Shown here in pieces: positions 32,890-41,983 of a DNA stretch of 64,000 nucleotides. How positions within the stretch are numbered: position 1 is the first letter of the stretch; every line of letters begins with the position of its first letter. The DNA comes from Hoeflea sp. (lineage in GTDB: Bacteria > Pseudomonadota > Alphaproteobacteria > Rhizobiales > Rhizobiaceae), in contig JAHRFE010000004.1 of assembly GCA_019084245.1 (NCBI GenBank), positions 62,001 through 126,000 on the forward strand, read 5' to 3'. Both the position numbers and the translations under genes were made by a program. Under the pieces are notes generated by a model, which worked only from the letters and a program-made list of their open reading frames with translations, was not told the DNA's origin and made no database searches.

Positions 32890-33897
32890 ATGATCCGTAC
32901 CATCTTTGCATCAGCCGCCGTCGTTCTGACCCTTGCCGCCCCGGTGGCCGCCCAGACAGAAATGCCTTTCGCGCTGGACTGGAAATTCGAAGGGCCCGCA
33001 GCGCCGTATTTCGTGGCCGTCGACAACGGCCATTTCGCAGCCGAGGGTCTGACTGTCGAAGTGTCCGAAGGGGCCGGCTCGCTCGATGCGATCCCGAAGG
33101 TGGCCACCGGCGCCTTCCCCGTCGGTTTCGCCGATATCAACAGCCTGATGAAATTCCTGGATCAGAACCCGGGCGCGCCGGTTACGGCCGTGATGATGGT
33201 CTATGACAAGCCGCCCTTCGCGGTCGTGGGCCGCAAGTCGCTCGGTATCGAGACCCCTGCCGATCTGGAAGGCAAGGTACTTGGCGCGCCACCCCCGGAT
33301 GGCGCATGGGCGCAGTTCCCGATCTTTGCCGCTGAAAACGGCCTCGACATGGCGGCGATCACGGTAGAGCCTGTGGGCTTCCCGACACGTGAACCGATGC
33401 TGGCCGAGGGCAAGGTCGCGTCTGTCACCGGCTTCTCCTTCTCCGCGACGCTGAACCTGATCCGTCTGGGTGTACCGGAGGAGGACATCACCATCCTGCT
33501 GATGGCCGATCATGGCGTCGCGCTCTACGGCAACGCGGTGATCGTCAACACCGATTTTGCCAAGGCCAATCCCGAAGCAGTGACCGGCTTCATCCGCGCC
33601 ATCGCCAAGGGTTGGAAGGATTCGATTGCCGATCCCGACATGGCCATGGAAGCGCTGATCAAGCGCAATCCGGCCGCCGATGCAGCCCTTGAGAAGCGCC
33701 GCTTTGAGATGTCGGTTGAGGCGAATGTGCTGACCGACTGGGTCAAGGCCAATGGCATGGGCGGCATTGATGAAGCACGGATGGCAACGGCCATCGAGCA
33801 GACCAAATCGGTCTACGAATTCGTCAATGCCCCGGATGCAGCGCTGTACTTCACGTCGGATTATCTTCCGACGGATGGCAGCCTGACGCTTGAGTGA
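32890..33897 (+). CDS. ABC transporter substrate-binding protein (NMT1/THI5, SsuA/TauA type)
   Basis: A 335-residue periplasmic binding protein with a Sec signal peptide (cleavage near APVAAQ-T). The FALDWKFEGPAAPYFVAVDNGHFAAEG segment is the family hallmark of NMT1/THI5-like receptors that bind pyrimidines, riboflavin, sulfonates or nitrate-like ligands. ATG at 32890 has AGGAG at good spacing; a GTG at 32884 overlaps that site. It is the first gene of a three-gene importer; ligand not deducible. Confidence 0.85.
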   Translation: MIRTIFASAAVVLTLAAPVAAQTEMPFALDWKFEGPAAPYFVAVDNGHFAAEGLTVEVSEGAGSLDAIPKVATGAFPVGFADINSLMKFLDQNPGAPVTAVMMVYDKPPFAVVGRKSLGIETPADLEGKVLGAPPPDGAWAQFPIFAAENGLDMAAITVEPVGFPTREPMLAEGKVASVTGFSFSATLNLIRLGVPEEDITILLMADHGVALYGNAVIVNTDFAKANPEAVTGFIRAIAKGWKDSIADPDMAMEALIKRNPAADAALEKRRFEMSVEANVLTDWVKANGMGGIDEARMATAIEQTKSVYEFVNAPDAALYFTSDYLPTDGSLTLE

Positions 33898-33915
33898 TCC
33901 GCTAGATTGAATATC

Positions 33916-33950
33916 CGGCGCCCCCTGAATTACGGGGGCGCCGTTTCTTT
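33916..33950 (+). terminator. Hairpin between ABC binding-protein and ATPase genes
   Basis: A 10-bp perfect stem CGGCGCCCCC (33916-33925) / GGGGGCGCCG (33934-33943) with an 8-base loop is followed by TTTCTTT. It looks like a leaky intrinsic terminator or mRNA-stabilising structure giving more binding protein than ATPase and permease, a common arrangement in ABC importer operons. Confidence 0.7.
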
Positions 33951-33978
33951 GGCACCCGCTCGAAGGCCGATTTTCCGC

Positions 33979-34767
33979 ATGACCAACCTGATCGAGATCA
34001 AGGGGGTAACCCACGCCTACCGCACCAAGGCGGGCCCCCTGCCCGTGCTGGACAACCTGGATGTATCCGTCCCCGAGGGCGAATTCTGTGCCGTCGTCGG
34101 ACCATCCGGCTGTGGCAAATCCACCCTGACGCGGCTGATCGCCGGGCTGATGAAACCGGACCAGGGGGAAGTCTGGCTGCATGGCGAACGGGTCACATCG
34201 CCGCGCAAGACGGTGGGCATGGCGTTTCAGAACCCCGTGCTGCTGGAATGGCGCACGATCATCGACAACGTGATCCTGCCGCTTGAGATTGTCGCCCCCC
34301 GGATGCCCAGGCGCGACCGCGAGGACCGGGCGATGCATCTGTTGGAAATGGTCGGCCTCAAGGGGTTCGAGCGCAAACGCCCCTCCGAATTGTCCGGCGG
34401 CATGCGGCAGCGCGCATCGCTGTGCCGCTCCATCGTCCACAAGCCCGACGTGCTGATCATGGACGAGCCCTTCGGGGCGCTCGACGCCTTCACCCGCGAG
34501 GATCTGTGGCAGACGATGCGCGATCTGCGCGCGGCTGAACCCTTTACCTGCGTGCTGATCACCCATGATCTGCGCGAATCCGTCTTTCTGGGGGATCAGG
34601 TGATCGTGCTGTCAGGCCGCCCTGCCCGCGCCCAGCATGTGCTGAATGTGGATCTGCCGGCCGACCGCACGATTGAAAGCCTCTACACCCCGAAGGCGAC
34701 AGAGATGCTGCACCTGCTGCGCGACCAGATCCGCATTGCGCAGGGCCGTGACGGAGTCCCGCACTGA
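33979..34767 (+). CDS. ABC transporter ATP-binding protein (SsuB/TauB type)
   Basis: A 262-residue ATPase with Walker A (VGPSGCGKSTL), signature (LSGGMRQRA), Walker B (VLIMDEPFGALD) and the H-loop (CVLITHDLRES). Start ATG at 33979 (MTNLIEIKG) is chosen since the preceding in-frame sequence spans the hairpin. It overlaps the permease start by one base (TGATG). It energises uptake of the ligand bound by the preceding protein. Confidence 0.9.
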   Translation: MTNLIEIKGVTHAYRTKAGPLPVLDNLDVSVPEGEFCAVVGPSGCGKSTLTRLIAGLMKPDQGEVWLHGERVTSPRKTVGMAFQNPVLLEWRTIIDNVILPLEIVAPRMPRRDREDRAMHLLEMVGLKGFERKRPSELSGGMRQRASLCRSIVHKPDVLIMDEPFGALDAFTREDLWQTMRDLRAAEPFTCVLITHDLRESVFLGDQVIVLSGRPARAQHVLNVDLPADRTIESLYTPKATEMLHLLRDQIRIAQGRDGVPH

Positions 34768-35531
34768 TGGAAACGCTCAAGAAAATCGCCGTCCCCAGCC
34801 TTGCGATCCTTGCCTTCCTGGCGTTCTGGGAATTCATCGTCTGGATCAACGACTGGCCGAACTACAAGATGGCCTCGCCCTCGGACCTGCCGCCCGCATT
34901 CGCGCGCTACAGCCATCTGTTCATCGAGATGGGCTGGCAGACACTGTGGCGCACGGTCGCCGGCCTTGGGCTGGCCGTGATCGTCGGCACGCTGCTGGGC
35001 ATGGCGATGGGTTTTTCAAAAATCGCTCGCGATGCGCTTTATCCGCTCCTGGTCGGCTTCAACGCCATCCCAAAGGCCACGCTGGTGCCGGTGATCGCGC
35101 TGATTTTCATCGGCCAGCATGATTTCAACACCGTGCTGATGGCCTTCCTGATCTCGTTTTTTCCGATTGCCGTGTCGGTCGGCATCGGCCTGTCGACGCT
35201 GGAGCCCGAGTATCGCGATATCCTGCGCAGCCTTGGCGCGTCGAAGATCACCATCTTCCGCAAGATCGCGCTTCCCAAGACCCTGCCCGAATTTTTCGGC
35301 GCGCTCAAAGTCTCGGTGACACTCGCTTTCATCGGCACAAATCTGGTCGAGATTGTCTCTCCCCATGGCCGGGGCCTGGGGGCCCTGTTCAAATCGGGGG
35401 AAACCAACGGCGATTATCCGCTGATGTTTGCCGTTCTGATCGCCCTCGCGGTGCTGGGGATCGTGCTTTATTACGCCGTTGTGGCGCTGGAGCGGATCTT
35501 CGCAGGCTGGGCCGAGCGTCCACAGGGTTGA
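34767..35531 (+). CDS. ABC transporter permease (SsuC/TauC type)
   Basis: A 254-residue membrane protein with about six transmembrane segments and the ATPase-contact EAA loop (EYRDILRSLGASKITIFRKI). It pairs with the ATPase immediately upstream. Its stop is directly adjacent to the end of the convergent nosX gene, with no intergenic space, so the two transcripts may overlap. Confidence 0.9.
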   Translation: METLKKIAVPSLAILAFLAFWEFIVWINDWPNYKMASPSDLPPAFARYSHLFIEMGWQTLWRTVAGLGLAVIVGTLLGMAMGFSKIARDALYPLLVGFNAIPKATLVPVIALIFIGQHDFNTVLMAFLISFFPIAVSVGIGLSTLEPEYRDILRSLGASKITIFRKIALPKTLPEFFGALKVSVTLAFIGTNLVEIVSPHGRGLGALFKSGETNGDYPLMFAVLIALAVLGIVLYYAVVALERIFAGWAERPQG

Positions 35532-36479
35532 TCAGACCAGCAGCAGATCGCCATTATGGCCCAGTGCATGAACCGAAGTTCCGGGAAACTGCCTGGCCAT
35601 GTTTCGCAATTGCTCCGCACTGTGCAGAACGCCGGCCGTGGAAAGCCCGTCCGCCATCGCCGCGGAGCGATGAATGACGCTGACCCTTCGCCAGCGTGCC
35701 GTGGCAGCCAAACCGGATCGAGGGTCGAGAATGTGGCCGTCAGGCCCTGCCCCGAACAGGGTTCCGTTCGGACTTGATGTCGCGACCGTCTTGTCGCGCA
35801 AATGGATCGTGGCGTCGGCTGCAGCATCTTCGTGACCGGCCAGCCCGATCGCCCAATCCTTCCCGCCGGGCGCGGCTCCCACGGCGGCAATCTCACCGAC
35901 GGAAACCAGTCCGGCTTCAAGGCCTTGCGCCTTGAGAAGGCTGACCACCCTGTCGGTGATGAAACCCTGGGCGATGCCATTGAAGGTCAGCGCGGCGCCG
36001 GGCTCGAGCCGGATCCGATCAACAGAGATATCAACCTTGCTCCATCCGGCAACTGCCCGCGCCGCTTCCAATGCCTTGGGCTCCGGAACGCCCCTGGCGC
36101 GCGCATAGGCCGCCCACAGCGGCTGGACGCTGGGGTCGAACATCCCCGAACTTGCCTGGTGGATGGTGGACACAAGCGAGCACAATTCGAGCATATCGGG
36201 GCCTGGCTGTTCCAGAACCCCCATCGCGTTGAGCCGGGCCAGCGCGCTATCGGTACGGTAGAGGCTGAACAGCTGTTCCAGCCGCTCGATTTCGCCGCGG
36301 GCTGCAACCAGCAGCCGCTCGGCGTCGCGCGCCGGCAATCCGACCAGTCGAAGATCGGCATGGGCGCCAAGCGCGACCCCCTGCCAACGCGCGCCAGCAT
36401 TGTCCGCTGCCATGGCATGATGCGCGCCAAGCATGCCGGCTGCCGTGATAGTGATGAAGCGGCGGCGGGAAAGTCTCAT
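35532..36479 (-). CDS. nosX: FAD:protein FMN transferase NosX (ApbE family)
   Basis: A 315-residue ApbE-family protein with a twin-arginine-like signal (SRRRFITITAAGML). Family segments: ALTFNGIAQGFITDRVV and the late TSPNGTLFG / HILDPRSG. In denitrifiers this enzyme covalently attaches FMN to NosR; the matching target SGAT is present in NosR here. It is the last gene of the nos operon, overlapping nosL by 4 bases, so the symbol follows from context as well as family. Confidence 0.9.
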   Translation of the reverse strand: MRLSRRRFITITAAGMLGAHHAMAADNAGARWQGVALGAHADLRLVGLPARDAERLLVAARGEIERLEQLFSLYRTDSALARLNAMGVLEQPGPDMLELCSLVSTIHQASSGMFDPSVQPLWAAYARARGVPEPKALEAARAVAGWSKVDISVDRIRLEPGAALTFNGIAQGFITDRVVSLLKAQGLEAGLVSVGEIAAVGAAPGGKDWAIGLAGHEDAAADATIHLRDKTVATSSPNGTLFGAGPDGHILDPRSGLAATARWRRVSVIHRSAAMADGLSTAGVLHSAEQLRNMARQFPGTSVHALGHNGDLLLV

Positions 36480-37027
36480 TGGATCGCTCCTGTGACGGGA
36501 TCGCCATTCTCTGGGTCGAGACCCGTCGGTCCGAGCACATAGGCATCGGGAATTTCGGCCAGTCGCACCACCACACCACCGTTTTCTTCTGCAAAGCCGG
36601 ATGCGGTTTGCTCGGTGCCGAACGGGATGACTTCCGGCGTCCCCATGCCCCCGGTCTTTCGCGATCCGATCACGAACCAGGCCTCACGAGCATCGATCCA
36701 TGTCTCGAAGCCGGGAAAATCCCAGTCCTCCGCCTTGCCCATGTCGTTGACGTAAACGACGACAGTTTCGTAGTTCTCCTCGGGAGACCGGGTAAAGGCG
36801 ATGCCGTCGCGCACCTGACTGAACCAGATCGGATGCGGATTGCCGGCCAGATGGATCTGCGCCTTGGGTCCTGTGTGCTCCAGGATCGTCATGTTGCAAT
36901 AGTGCCCGACGGATTCCTCCGAAAGGGCCACCGGCAGCGGCGCCTCGGTGTTTGATTGCTGCTCGCTGCAAGCCGAGATCGTGATCGCCACAGCAGCAAG
37001 GACTGCCAACCGCACCAGCATGTTCAT
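36476..37027 (-). CDS. nosL: NosL, copper-binding outer/periplasmic lipoprotein for NosZ maturation
   Basis: A 183-residue NosL protein with a lipoprotein signal (ITISAC, lipidated Cys20). NosL delivers copper for the CuZ centre of nitrous oxide reductase. The mature part carries the family's Met- and Cys-containing CNMTILEH segment, whose residues are Cu(I) ligand candidates. It overlaps nosY and nosX by 4 bases each, consistent with one operon. Confidence 0.9.
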   Translation of the reverse strand: MNMLVRLAVLAAVAITISACSEQQSNTEAPLPVALSEESVGHYCNMTILEHTGPKAQIHLAGNPHPIWFSQVRDGIAFTRSPEENYETVVVYVNDMGKAEDWDFPGFETWIDAREAWFVIGSRKTGGMGTPEVIPFGTEQTASGFAEENGGVVVRLAEIPDAYVLGPTGLDPENGDPVTGAIQ

Positions 37028-37860
37028 GGCCGGATCCTTTTGAGAATGAAGGTGGAAAGCCCCAGTGCCATGCCAGCCCAGATGACGGGACTCGCCATGG
37101 TGGCAAGCCCGGAAATCGGCAGGGCCGATCCAGCGCCGCCACCCAGATTGCTGCCGACAGCCGCCGCATCAATGGCACTCATGTTGTAGAGGCGAAACGC
37201 ATCCGCCGGATTGAGAACCAGCAGCCAGGGAAAAACCTCGCTTGCGAAGAAGCCGTCCTGGCTCGCCAGCAGCCCGCCCAGCAGCGCCAGATCATAGAGT
37301 ACCACGGCGAACAGCCAGATTGCGATGGCGAGTGCGGCGGCGGTTCCCGTCTGGCGCACGCTTGCGCTGGCGATGTAGCCGATGGCGATGAAGGTTGCGC
37401 CGAGAATGATCGAGGTCACGATCAGACGACCGACGCCGATCAGCGCGCCCAGCTCGCCGCCGCCATTGGCGAGATAAGTGACGATCCCGGCAATGCCGTA
37501 TCCGAAGCTCACCGCAATGCCCAGGACCGCGACATGGCCCAGGAACTTGCCGACCAGCACCGCGCCGCGGGAAACAGGGCTTGCGAGTACCAGTTGCAGC
37601 GTGCCGCGGTCGATTTCTCCGGCAATGGCGTCGAACGACAACAGCAGCGCGATCAGCGGCACCAGATAGACCGAAAGTGTCGACAGGCTGGCGACGACCA
37701 CGGTGACCGCGTCGGTCTTGACTTCGCCGCCCGGCGCGCTGCCGAGAAGCACGAGGATGAGGGCGAAGGCCAGAAGGATCATCGACGACAGGATGATCCA
37801 GCGGTTGCGCAGCCCGATGCGGATTTCGGTTGCAGCTATGGTCAGGACGCCGTGCATCAC
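37024..37860 (-). CDS. nosY: NosY, ABC-type permease for CuZ sulfur assembly
   Basis: A 278-residue membrane protein with six transmembrane helices of the ABC-2 type. It contains the typical FDAIAGEIDRGTLQLVLASPVSRG cytosolic segment. With the NosF ATPase and periplasmic NosD it forms the NosDFY complex that supplies sulfur to the tetranuclear CuZ cluster. It overlaps NosF and NosL by 4 bases. Confidence 0.9.
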   Translation of the reverse strand: MMHGVLTIAATEIRIGLRNRWIILSSMILLAFALILVLLGSAPGGEVKTDAVTVVVASLSTLSVYLVPLIALLLSFDAIAGEIDRGTLQLVLASPVSRGAVLVGKFLGHVAVLGIAVSFGYGIAGIVTYLANGGGELGALIGVGRLIVTSIILGATFIAIGYIASASVRQTGTAAALAIAIWLFAVVLYDLALLGGLLASQDGFFASEVFPWLLVLNPADAFRLYNMSAIDAAAVGSNLGGGAGSALPISGLATMASPVIWAGMALGLSTFILKRIRP

Positions 37861-38774
37861 AATGTCCCCCGCAAGGCTTCGTCGACGCCGATTTTCGAGA
37901 AATGCCGGTAGACCTCGTCGAGCGTCGGAGCGGCGACATCGACGTCTTCCACTTTCGCGCCAAGTCCGCTGATCTTGGAAAGAATACGCATTTTTTCTCC
38001 TCGGGCGCAGAACAGTTCGACCGATGCGCCGTTGATGCGTCCGCCGCCGATTTCCGCATGGACCTTATCAATGGCAGTGGCAGCGGCCCGGACGCGGATC
38101 CTGACCGGCAGATTGGCCTCGTCCTGAAGTGCTGCCAGCGGCCCGTTGGCCACCAGCCGACCGTTGCGCAGGATGGCCACCCGGTCGGTCTTGGCTTCGA
38201 GTTCACTCAGTCCGTGCGAGGACAGAAGCACCGAACCGCCCTGGCGGGCGACATCGGCGATCAGCTCGTAGAAATGCTGCCGCGACAGCGGGTCGAGGCC
38301 GGAGGTCGGCTCGTCAAGCAGCAGCAGGGCCGGCTTGCCGACCAGCGCCTGCGCCAGTCCCAGGCGCTGCCGCATGCCTTTCGAATAGGTCTCAACCCGA
38401 CGGTCCGCCGCATCCACGAGATCGACCTTGGCAAGCACGGACTGCACATCGTCAAGCGGCGCTCCTTTGAGTCTCGCGTAGAAGCGGACGACCTCCCGGC
38501 CGGTCAACATTTTCGGAAACGCAACCTGCTCGGGCAGGTAGGAAACGATCCTCCGTGCCTCATTGCTGCCCGGCGCGAAGCCGGCGATGGAGATCGAACC
38601 CGCGGTCGGCTTGATGAAGCCGAGCATGATTCGGAACAGCGTGGTCTTGCCCGCGCCATTGTGGCCGAGCAACGCCACCTGTTCACCCGGCGCGACGTCG
38701 AGCGAGACATCTGTCAGGGCGTCGACCGCCTTGAATTTCATGCTCACATTCCGGGCTTTGACGATCTCGGTCAT
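37857..38774 (-). CDS. nosF: NosF, ABC ATPase of the NosDFY complex
   Basis: A 305-residue ATPase: Walker A (LGHNGAGKTTLF), signature (YSKGMRQRLGLAQ), Walker B (ALLLLDEPTSGLDP), and the H-loop (SHGLSELE). It powers NosY. The C-terminal region after the ATPase core is a NosF-typical regulatory extension. It overlaps NosD and NosY by 4 bases. Confidence 0.9.
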   Translation of the reverse strand: MTEIVKARNVSMKFKAVDALTDVSLDVAPGEQVALLGHNGAGKTTLFRIMLGFIKPTAGSISIAGFAPGSNEARRIVSYLPEQVAFPKMLTGREVVRFYARLKGAPLDDVQSVLAKVDLVDAADRRVETYSKGMRQRLGLAQALVGKPALLLLDEPTSGLDPLSRQHFYELIADVARQGGSVLLSSHGLSELEAKTDRVAILRNGRLVANGPLAALQDEANLPVRIRVRAAATAIDKVHAEIGGGRINGASVELFCARGEKMRILSKISGLGAKVEDVDVAAPTLDEVYRHFSKIGVDEALRGTL

Positions 38775-40039
38775 TGCAGCGATGCCTTCCAGTTGCGTGC
38801 GGTTTCGGGCAACTCATGGGGTTTCATCAGGGGCCGGTCGTCGACGATGCCGCCGGGCAGCAAGGCCGGAAACTCGCTTTGCGCCCAGCGCAGCAATTGC
38901 ACGGCCGGGCTGCCAAGCAGCAGTTTTGCCGATGGCTGGGTCCACAGCACCTGATCCATCGCGTCGTTGGGCCGGAATGCCTGGTCGGCGATGCCGTCAC
39001 CGTTGACATCATAGGCCGCGTGGTCGCTCCAGTAATTGCCCGACCAGACGTGGTCCTTGGTGCTGACGAACTTGATCTGGGTGCGATTGCCGACAAAGGC
39101 ATTGCCGGAGATCTCGTTCCTTGCCGAGCCGCCGGTGAAGTGGATGCCGATCTCGCAGCCTTCGATGCGGTTGCCTCTGATGAGGTTCTTGTTGGCATTG
39201 TAGACGAAGAGGCATTTTTCGCCGCCACCGACCACGGCGTTGCCTTCGATGACGGCATCATTGGCGTAATTGAGCATGATGCCGTGATCGCGATCATCAA
39301 GCGAGATGTTGTCGCGCATGGTGACGCGTTTTGAGAACATGATGGCGTAACCCAGATGGTTGCCGATCGAGATATTTCCCGAAACCTCGCTGTCATCGGC
39401 ATTCATATAGTGAATGGCAAAGCGCAAATCTTCGAAACGGTTGTTGATGAAGGTATTGTCCTGGCTGGTATTGACGAAGATGCCGTCCCTGCCCTGCCGG
39501 ATCGTGTTGCCTGACGCTGTGGCGCCGGGTGCGTTCCAGACATAGACTCCGTTGCCGCGACGGTTCATCAACCTGTCGTCGCCGCCGATGATGGTGTTGT
39601 TCTCAACCAGCGCATCGCGCGCGCCATGGATGTCGACGCCATAGAGATTGTCTTCAAGCCAGTTGTTCCGGACGATGGCGCGAAGCGCCTTCTTGGTCAT
39701 CTGCACGCCGCTGTCGATGGTTTCGTGCGATGTGCCCGATCCGGTCAGTTTCAAGCCTTCGATGACCACGTCCGGCGCATCGATGGTGATGACCGAACCG
39801 ATGCCGGTGCCGGCGACGTGTGCCTCGCCATTGCCGACGATCTCGATCGGCCTGGTCAAGACCAACCCACCCTGATAGGAGCCGCTGGCCAAAATCAGGC
39901 GGTCGCCCGGCTGGGCCAGTTCGACCGCCCGCACCAGTGCATCCGGACCCGGTTCGACGCGGATATCGGCAGCAAAGGCCGCCCCCGCGAGAAGCGTGGA
40001 TCCGAGGAGCACCGAGACTGTGCGGACGGTCAGGTTCAT
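38771..40039 (-). CDS. nosD: NosD, periplasmic right-handed beta-helix copper maturation factor
   Basis: A 422-residue protein with a Sec signal peptide (cleavage near AGAAFAAD) and many short beta-helix repeats of the pattern N-x-I-x-x-N (NTIIGGDDR, NTIRQGRDG, NISLDDRDHG, NAVVGGGEK and so on), as in NosD of the periplasmic copper-processing family. It works with NosFY in CuZ assembly. Located between NosZ and NosF. Confidence 0.9.
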   Translation of the reverse strand: MNLTVRTVSVLLGSTLLAGAAFAADIRVEPGPDALVRAVELAQPGDRLILASGSYQGGLVLTRPIEIVGNGEAHVAGTGIGSVITIDAPDVVIEGLKLTGSGTSHETIDSGVQMTKKALRAIVRNNWLEDNLYGVDIHGARDALVENNTIIGGDDRLMNRRGNGVYVWNAPGATASGNTIRQGRDGIFVNTSQDNTFINNRFEDLRFAIHYMNADDSEVSGNISIGNHLGYAIMFSKRVTMRDNISLDDRDHGIMLNYANDAVIEGNAVVGGGEKCLFVYNANKNLIRGNRIEGCEIGIHFTGGSARNEISGNAFVGNRTQIKFVSTKDHVWSGNYWSDHAAYDVNGDGIADQAFRPNDAMDQVLWTQPSAKLLLGSPAVQLLRWAQSEFPALLPGGIVDDRPLMKPHELPETARNWKASLQ

Positions 40040-40051
40040 GGTCGAATGGCC

Positions 40052-41971
40052 TTAAGCGTTGCGCGGTTCGACAAGCATGCGTCCGCGCATTTCCATGTGC
40101 AGGGCATGGCAGAACCACTGGCAGTAGAACCAGTGAACGCCCGGACGGTCGGCGGTGAAGGTGACCGATGCGGTCGCCTGCGGCGCCACTTCCATCGCGA
40201 TCCCGTAGTTGGAAATGCAGAAGCCGTGGGTCACGTCGTCGACATCGTCGAGGTTGGTCACATAGACGGTGACTTCCTGTCCCTGCTTGACCGTGAACTT
40301 TTCAAGGCCGAACTGCGGGGCGACCGATGTCATGTAGACGCGCACCTTGTCGCCATCCTCGATGACGACATCGTCGCCTTCAAGGTCGACACCATCGGCC
40401 TTCGCCTGGGCAACGGCATCGGCGAACATCGGGTCGTCACGCAACCACACATTCATCGGATTGACGATGTCGGCACGAACGATCACGCTGTCATGCGGCT
40501 CGGCGAAAGTCGGGCCGTCATGAACCACCTTCATCTCATCGCTGGAGATATCGATGAGCTGTTCGTTCTCCGGCTTCAACGGGCCGACATTGAGGAAGCG
40601 GTCCTTGGAGAACTTGTTCATCGAGATCAGCCAGGCGCCGTCTGCCTCAAGGGTCTCGCCCATCGAGGTGGAGTTGTGGCCCGGCTGGTAGTGAACATCG
40701 ACCTTGGAGACGATCGGATCGACGTCCTCGCCGGCATAGGAGCGGACGGCCTTGTCGATGTCCCATTTGACGATCTGGCTGTCGAGGAACAGCGTGGTGT
40801 AGGCAAATCCCTTGCCATCGAAGGCTGTGTGAAGCGGGCCAAGGCCCAGTTCGGGTTCGCCGACAATGCAGGAGCGCGGATCTGCATCTTCCTCAAACAG
40901 GGCGTCAACCTTGGTGACATCGATGATCGAAACGGTCGGCGACAGCTTGCCCGCGATCATGATGTGCTTCTTGTCCGGCGCTGTGTTGACGCCGTGCGGG
41001 CTGTTGGGGATCGGGATGTAGCGGGTGTATTTCTTGTTTTGCCCCTTGCGGCCGTCAATCACCGGTATGCCGTTGAGGATCTGCACGTCGCCCGCGGCAA
41101 CGCCTTCCTCGATGGCCTTCAGGTTGAACACCACGACATGATCGAGTTCGTTCGCGGTCATTTCGGTCAGGTTCATGCCCATTTCCGAGTTGTAGCTCGA
41201 TGAAAAGGCATATTTGCCCTGATAGTCGCAGTCGGTGTTGTCGAGGTTGCCCGAGACGATGACCTGCCAGGCCACCTTCATCTCGTCGCCATCGATGGCA
41301 CTGAAGATGTTCACATACTGTGACGGATCATCAAGGATCGTGCCGTCATTGACCAGCGGCGCTTCATGTTCGCCATTGGCGAAGATATAGCCGGTGCGCG
41401 GGAATTTCTGCGGACGCATGCCGTGAATGTCACTGGCGTTCGGGATCTCGATGATCTTGTCGCACTTCATCACGTCGCACCGAATGCGCGCGACCCGCGT
41501 GTTGGCCTTGTCGTTCATGAACAGATAGCGGCCATCATAGGTGCCGTCGGTGAAAGACATGTGCGGATGGTGCAGATCGCCATTGTCATAGGTCTTCATG
41601 CCCTTGGCCGCGAGAAACGTCTTGGTCTCCTCGGTCAGGCCTTCGGTGAGCACTTTCAGGCTCTCATTGGTCTGTCCCCAGCCGGTGGCCGAGCAGCGGT
41701 TGAACACCGGCACGCGCATCAGTTCGCGCATCGACGGAAAGCCCAGGATACGCAGTTCGCCGCACTGCCCCGATGACCAGAACCCGTAATAGGGGTCGAG
41801 CTCGCCCGGTTCGAAATTGAGCTTTGCTGACGCGGCATGCGCCTTGGAAACGACGCCGCCGCTGAGCAGGCTCGCTCCCAGTCCGGAGCCGGCGACCAAG
41901 GCGCCTCCGGCGGTGGCAGTCATCAGGCTTCTGCGCGAGAAGCCTTTGCTTCTGGTTTCTTCAGCTGACAT
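40052..41971 (-). CDS. nosZ: NosZ, nitrous oxide reductase (clade I, Tat-exported)
   Basis: A 639-residue multicopper enzyme reducing N2O to N2 in the periplasm. The N-terminus has a Tat signal ([15 protein letters not shown]), marking clade I. The beta-propeller with CuZ ligands is marked by [12 protein letters not shown]. The CuA cupredoxin domain ends in [13 protein letters not shown], giving Cys617, Trp619, Cys621, His625 and Met628. All ligand motifs look intact, so the enzyme should be functional. It follows nosR by 12 bases. Confidence 0.95.
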   Translation of the reverse strand: MSAEETRSKGFSRRSLMTATAGGALVAGSGLGASLLSGGVVSKAHAASAKLNFEPGELDPYYGFWSSGQCGELRILGFPSMRELMRVPVFNRCSATGWGQTNESLKVLTEGLTEETKTFLAAKGMKTYDNGDLHHPHMSFTDGTYDGRYLFMNDKANTRVARIRCDVMKCDKIIEIPNASDIHGMRPQKFPRTGYIFANGEHEAPLVNDGTILDDPSQYVNIFSAIDGDEMKVAWQVIVSGNLDNTDCDYQGKYAFSSSYNSEMGMNLTEMTANELDHVVVFNLKAIEEGVAAGDVQILNGIPVIDGRKGQNKKYTRYIPIPNSPHGVNTAPDKKHIMIAGKLSPTVSIIDVTKVDALFEEDADPRSCIVGEPELGLGPLHTAFDGKGFAYTTLFLDSQIVKWDIDKAVRSYAGEDVDPIVSKVDVHYQPGHNSTSMGETLEADGAWLISMNKFSKDRFLNVGPLKPENEQLIDISSDEMKVVHDGPTFAEPHDSVIVRADIVNPMNVWLRDDPMFADAVAQAKADGVDLEGDDVVIEDGDKVRVYMTSVAPQFGLEKFTVKQGQEVTVYVTNLDDVDDVTHGFCISNYGIAMEVAPQATASVTFTADRPGVHWFYCQWFCHALHMEMRGRMLVEPRNA

Positions 41972-41983
41972 TTTTTTGTCCTT

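Noticed and set aside
32911-34566. A 551-codon open frame on the minus strand over the ABC binding protein and ATPase
   Set aside because: Antisense shadow of two well-defined ABC genes; it spans their intergenic hairpin without any domain.
39626-41203. A 525-codon open frame on the plus strand opposite nosZ and nosD
   Set aside because: It is the antisense shadow of two intact, strongly recognisable genes in a high-GC sequence; its translation has no domain pattern.
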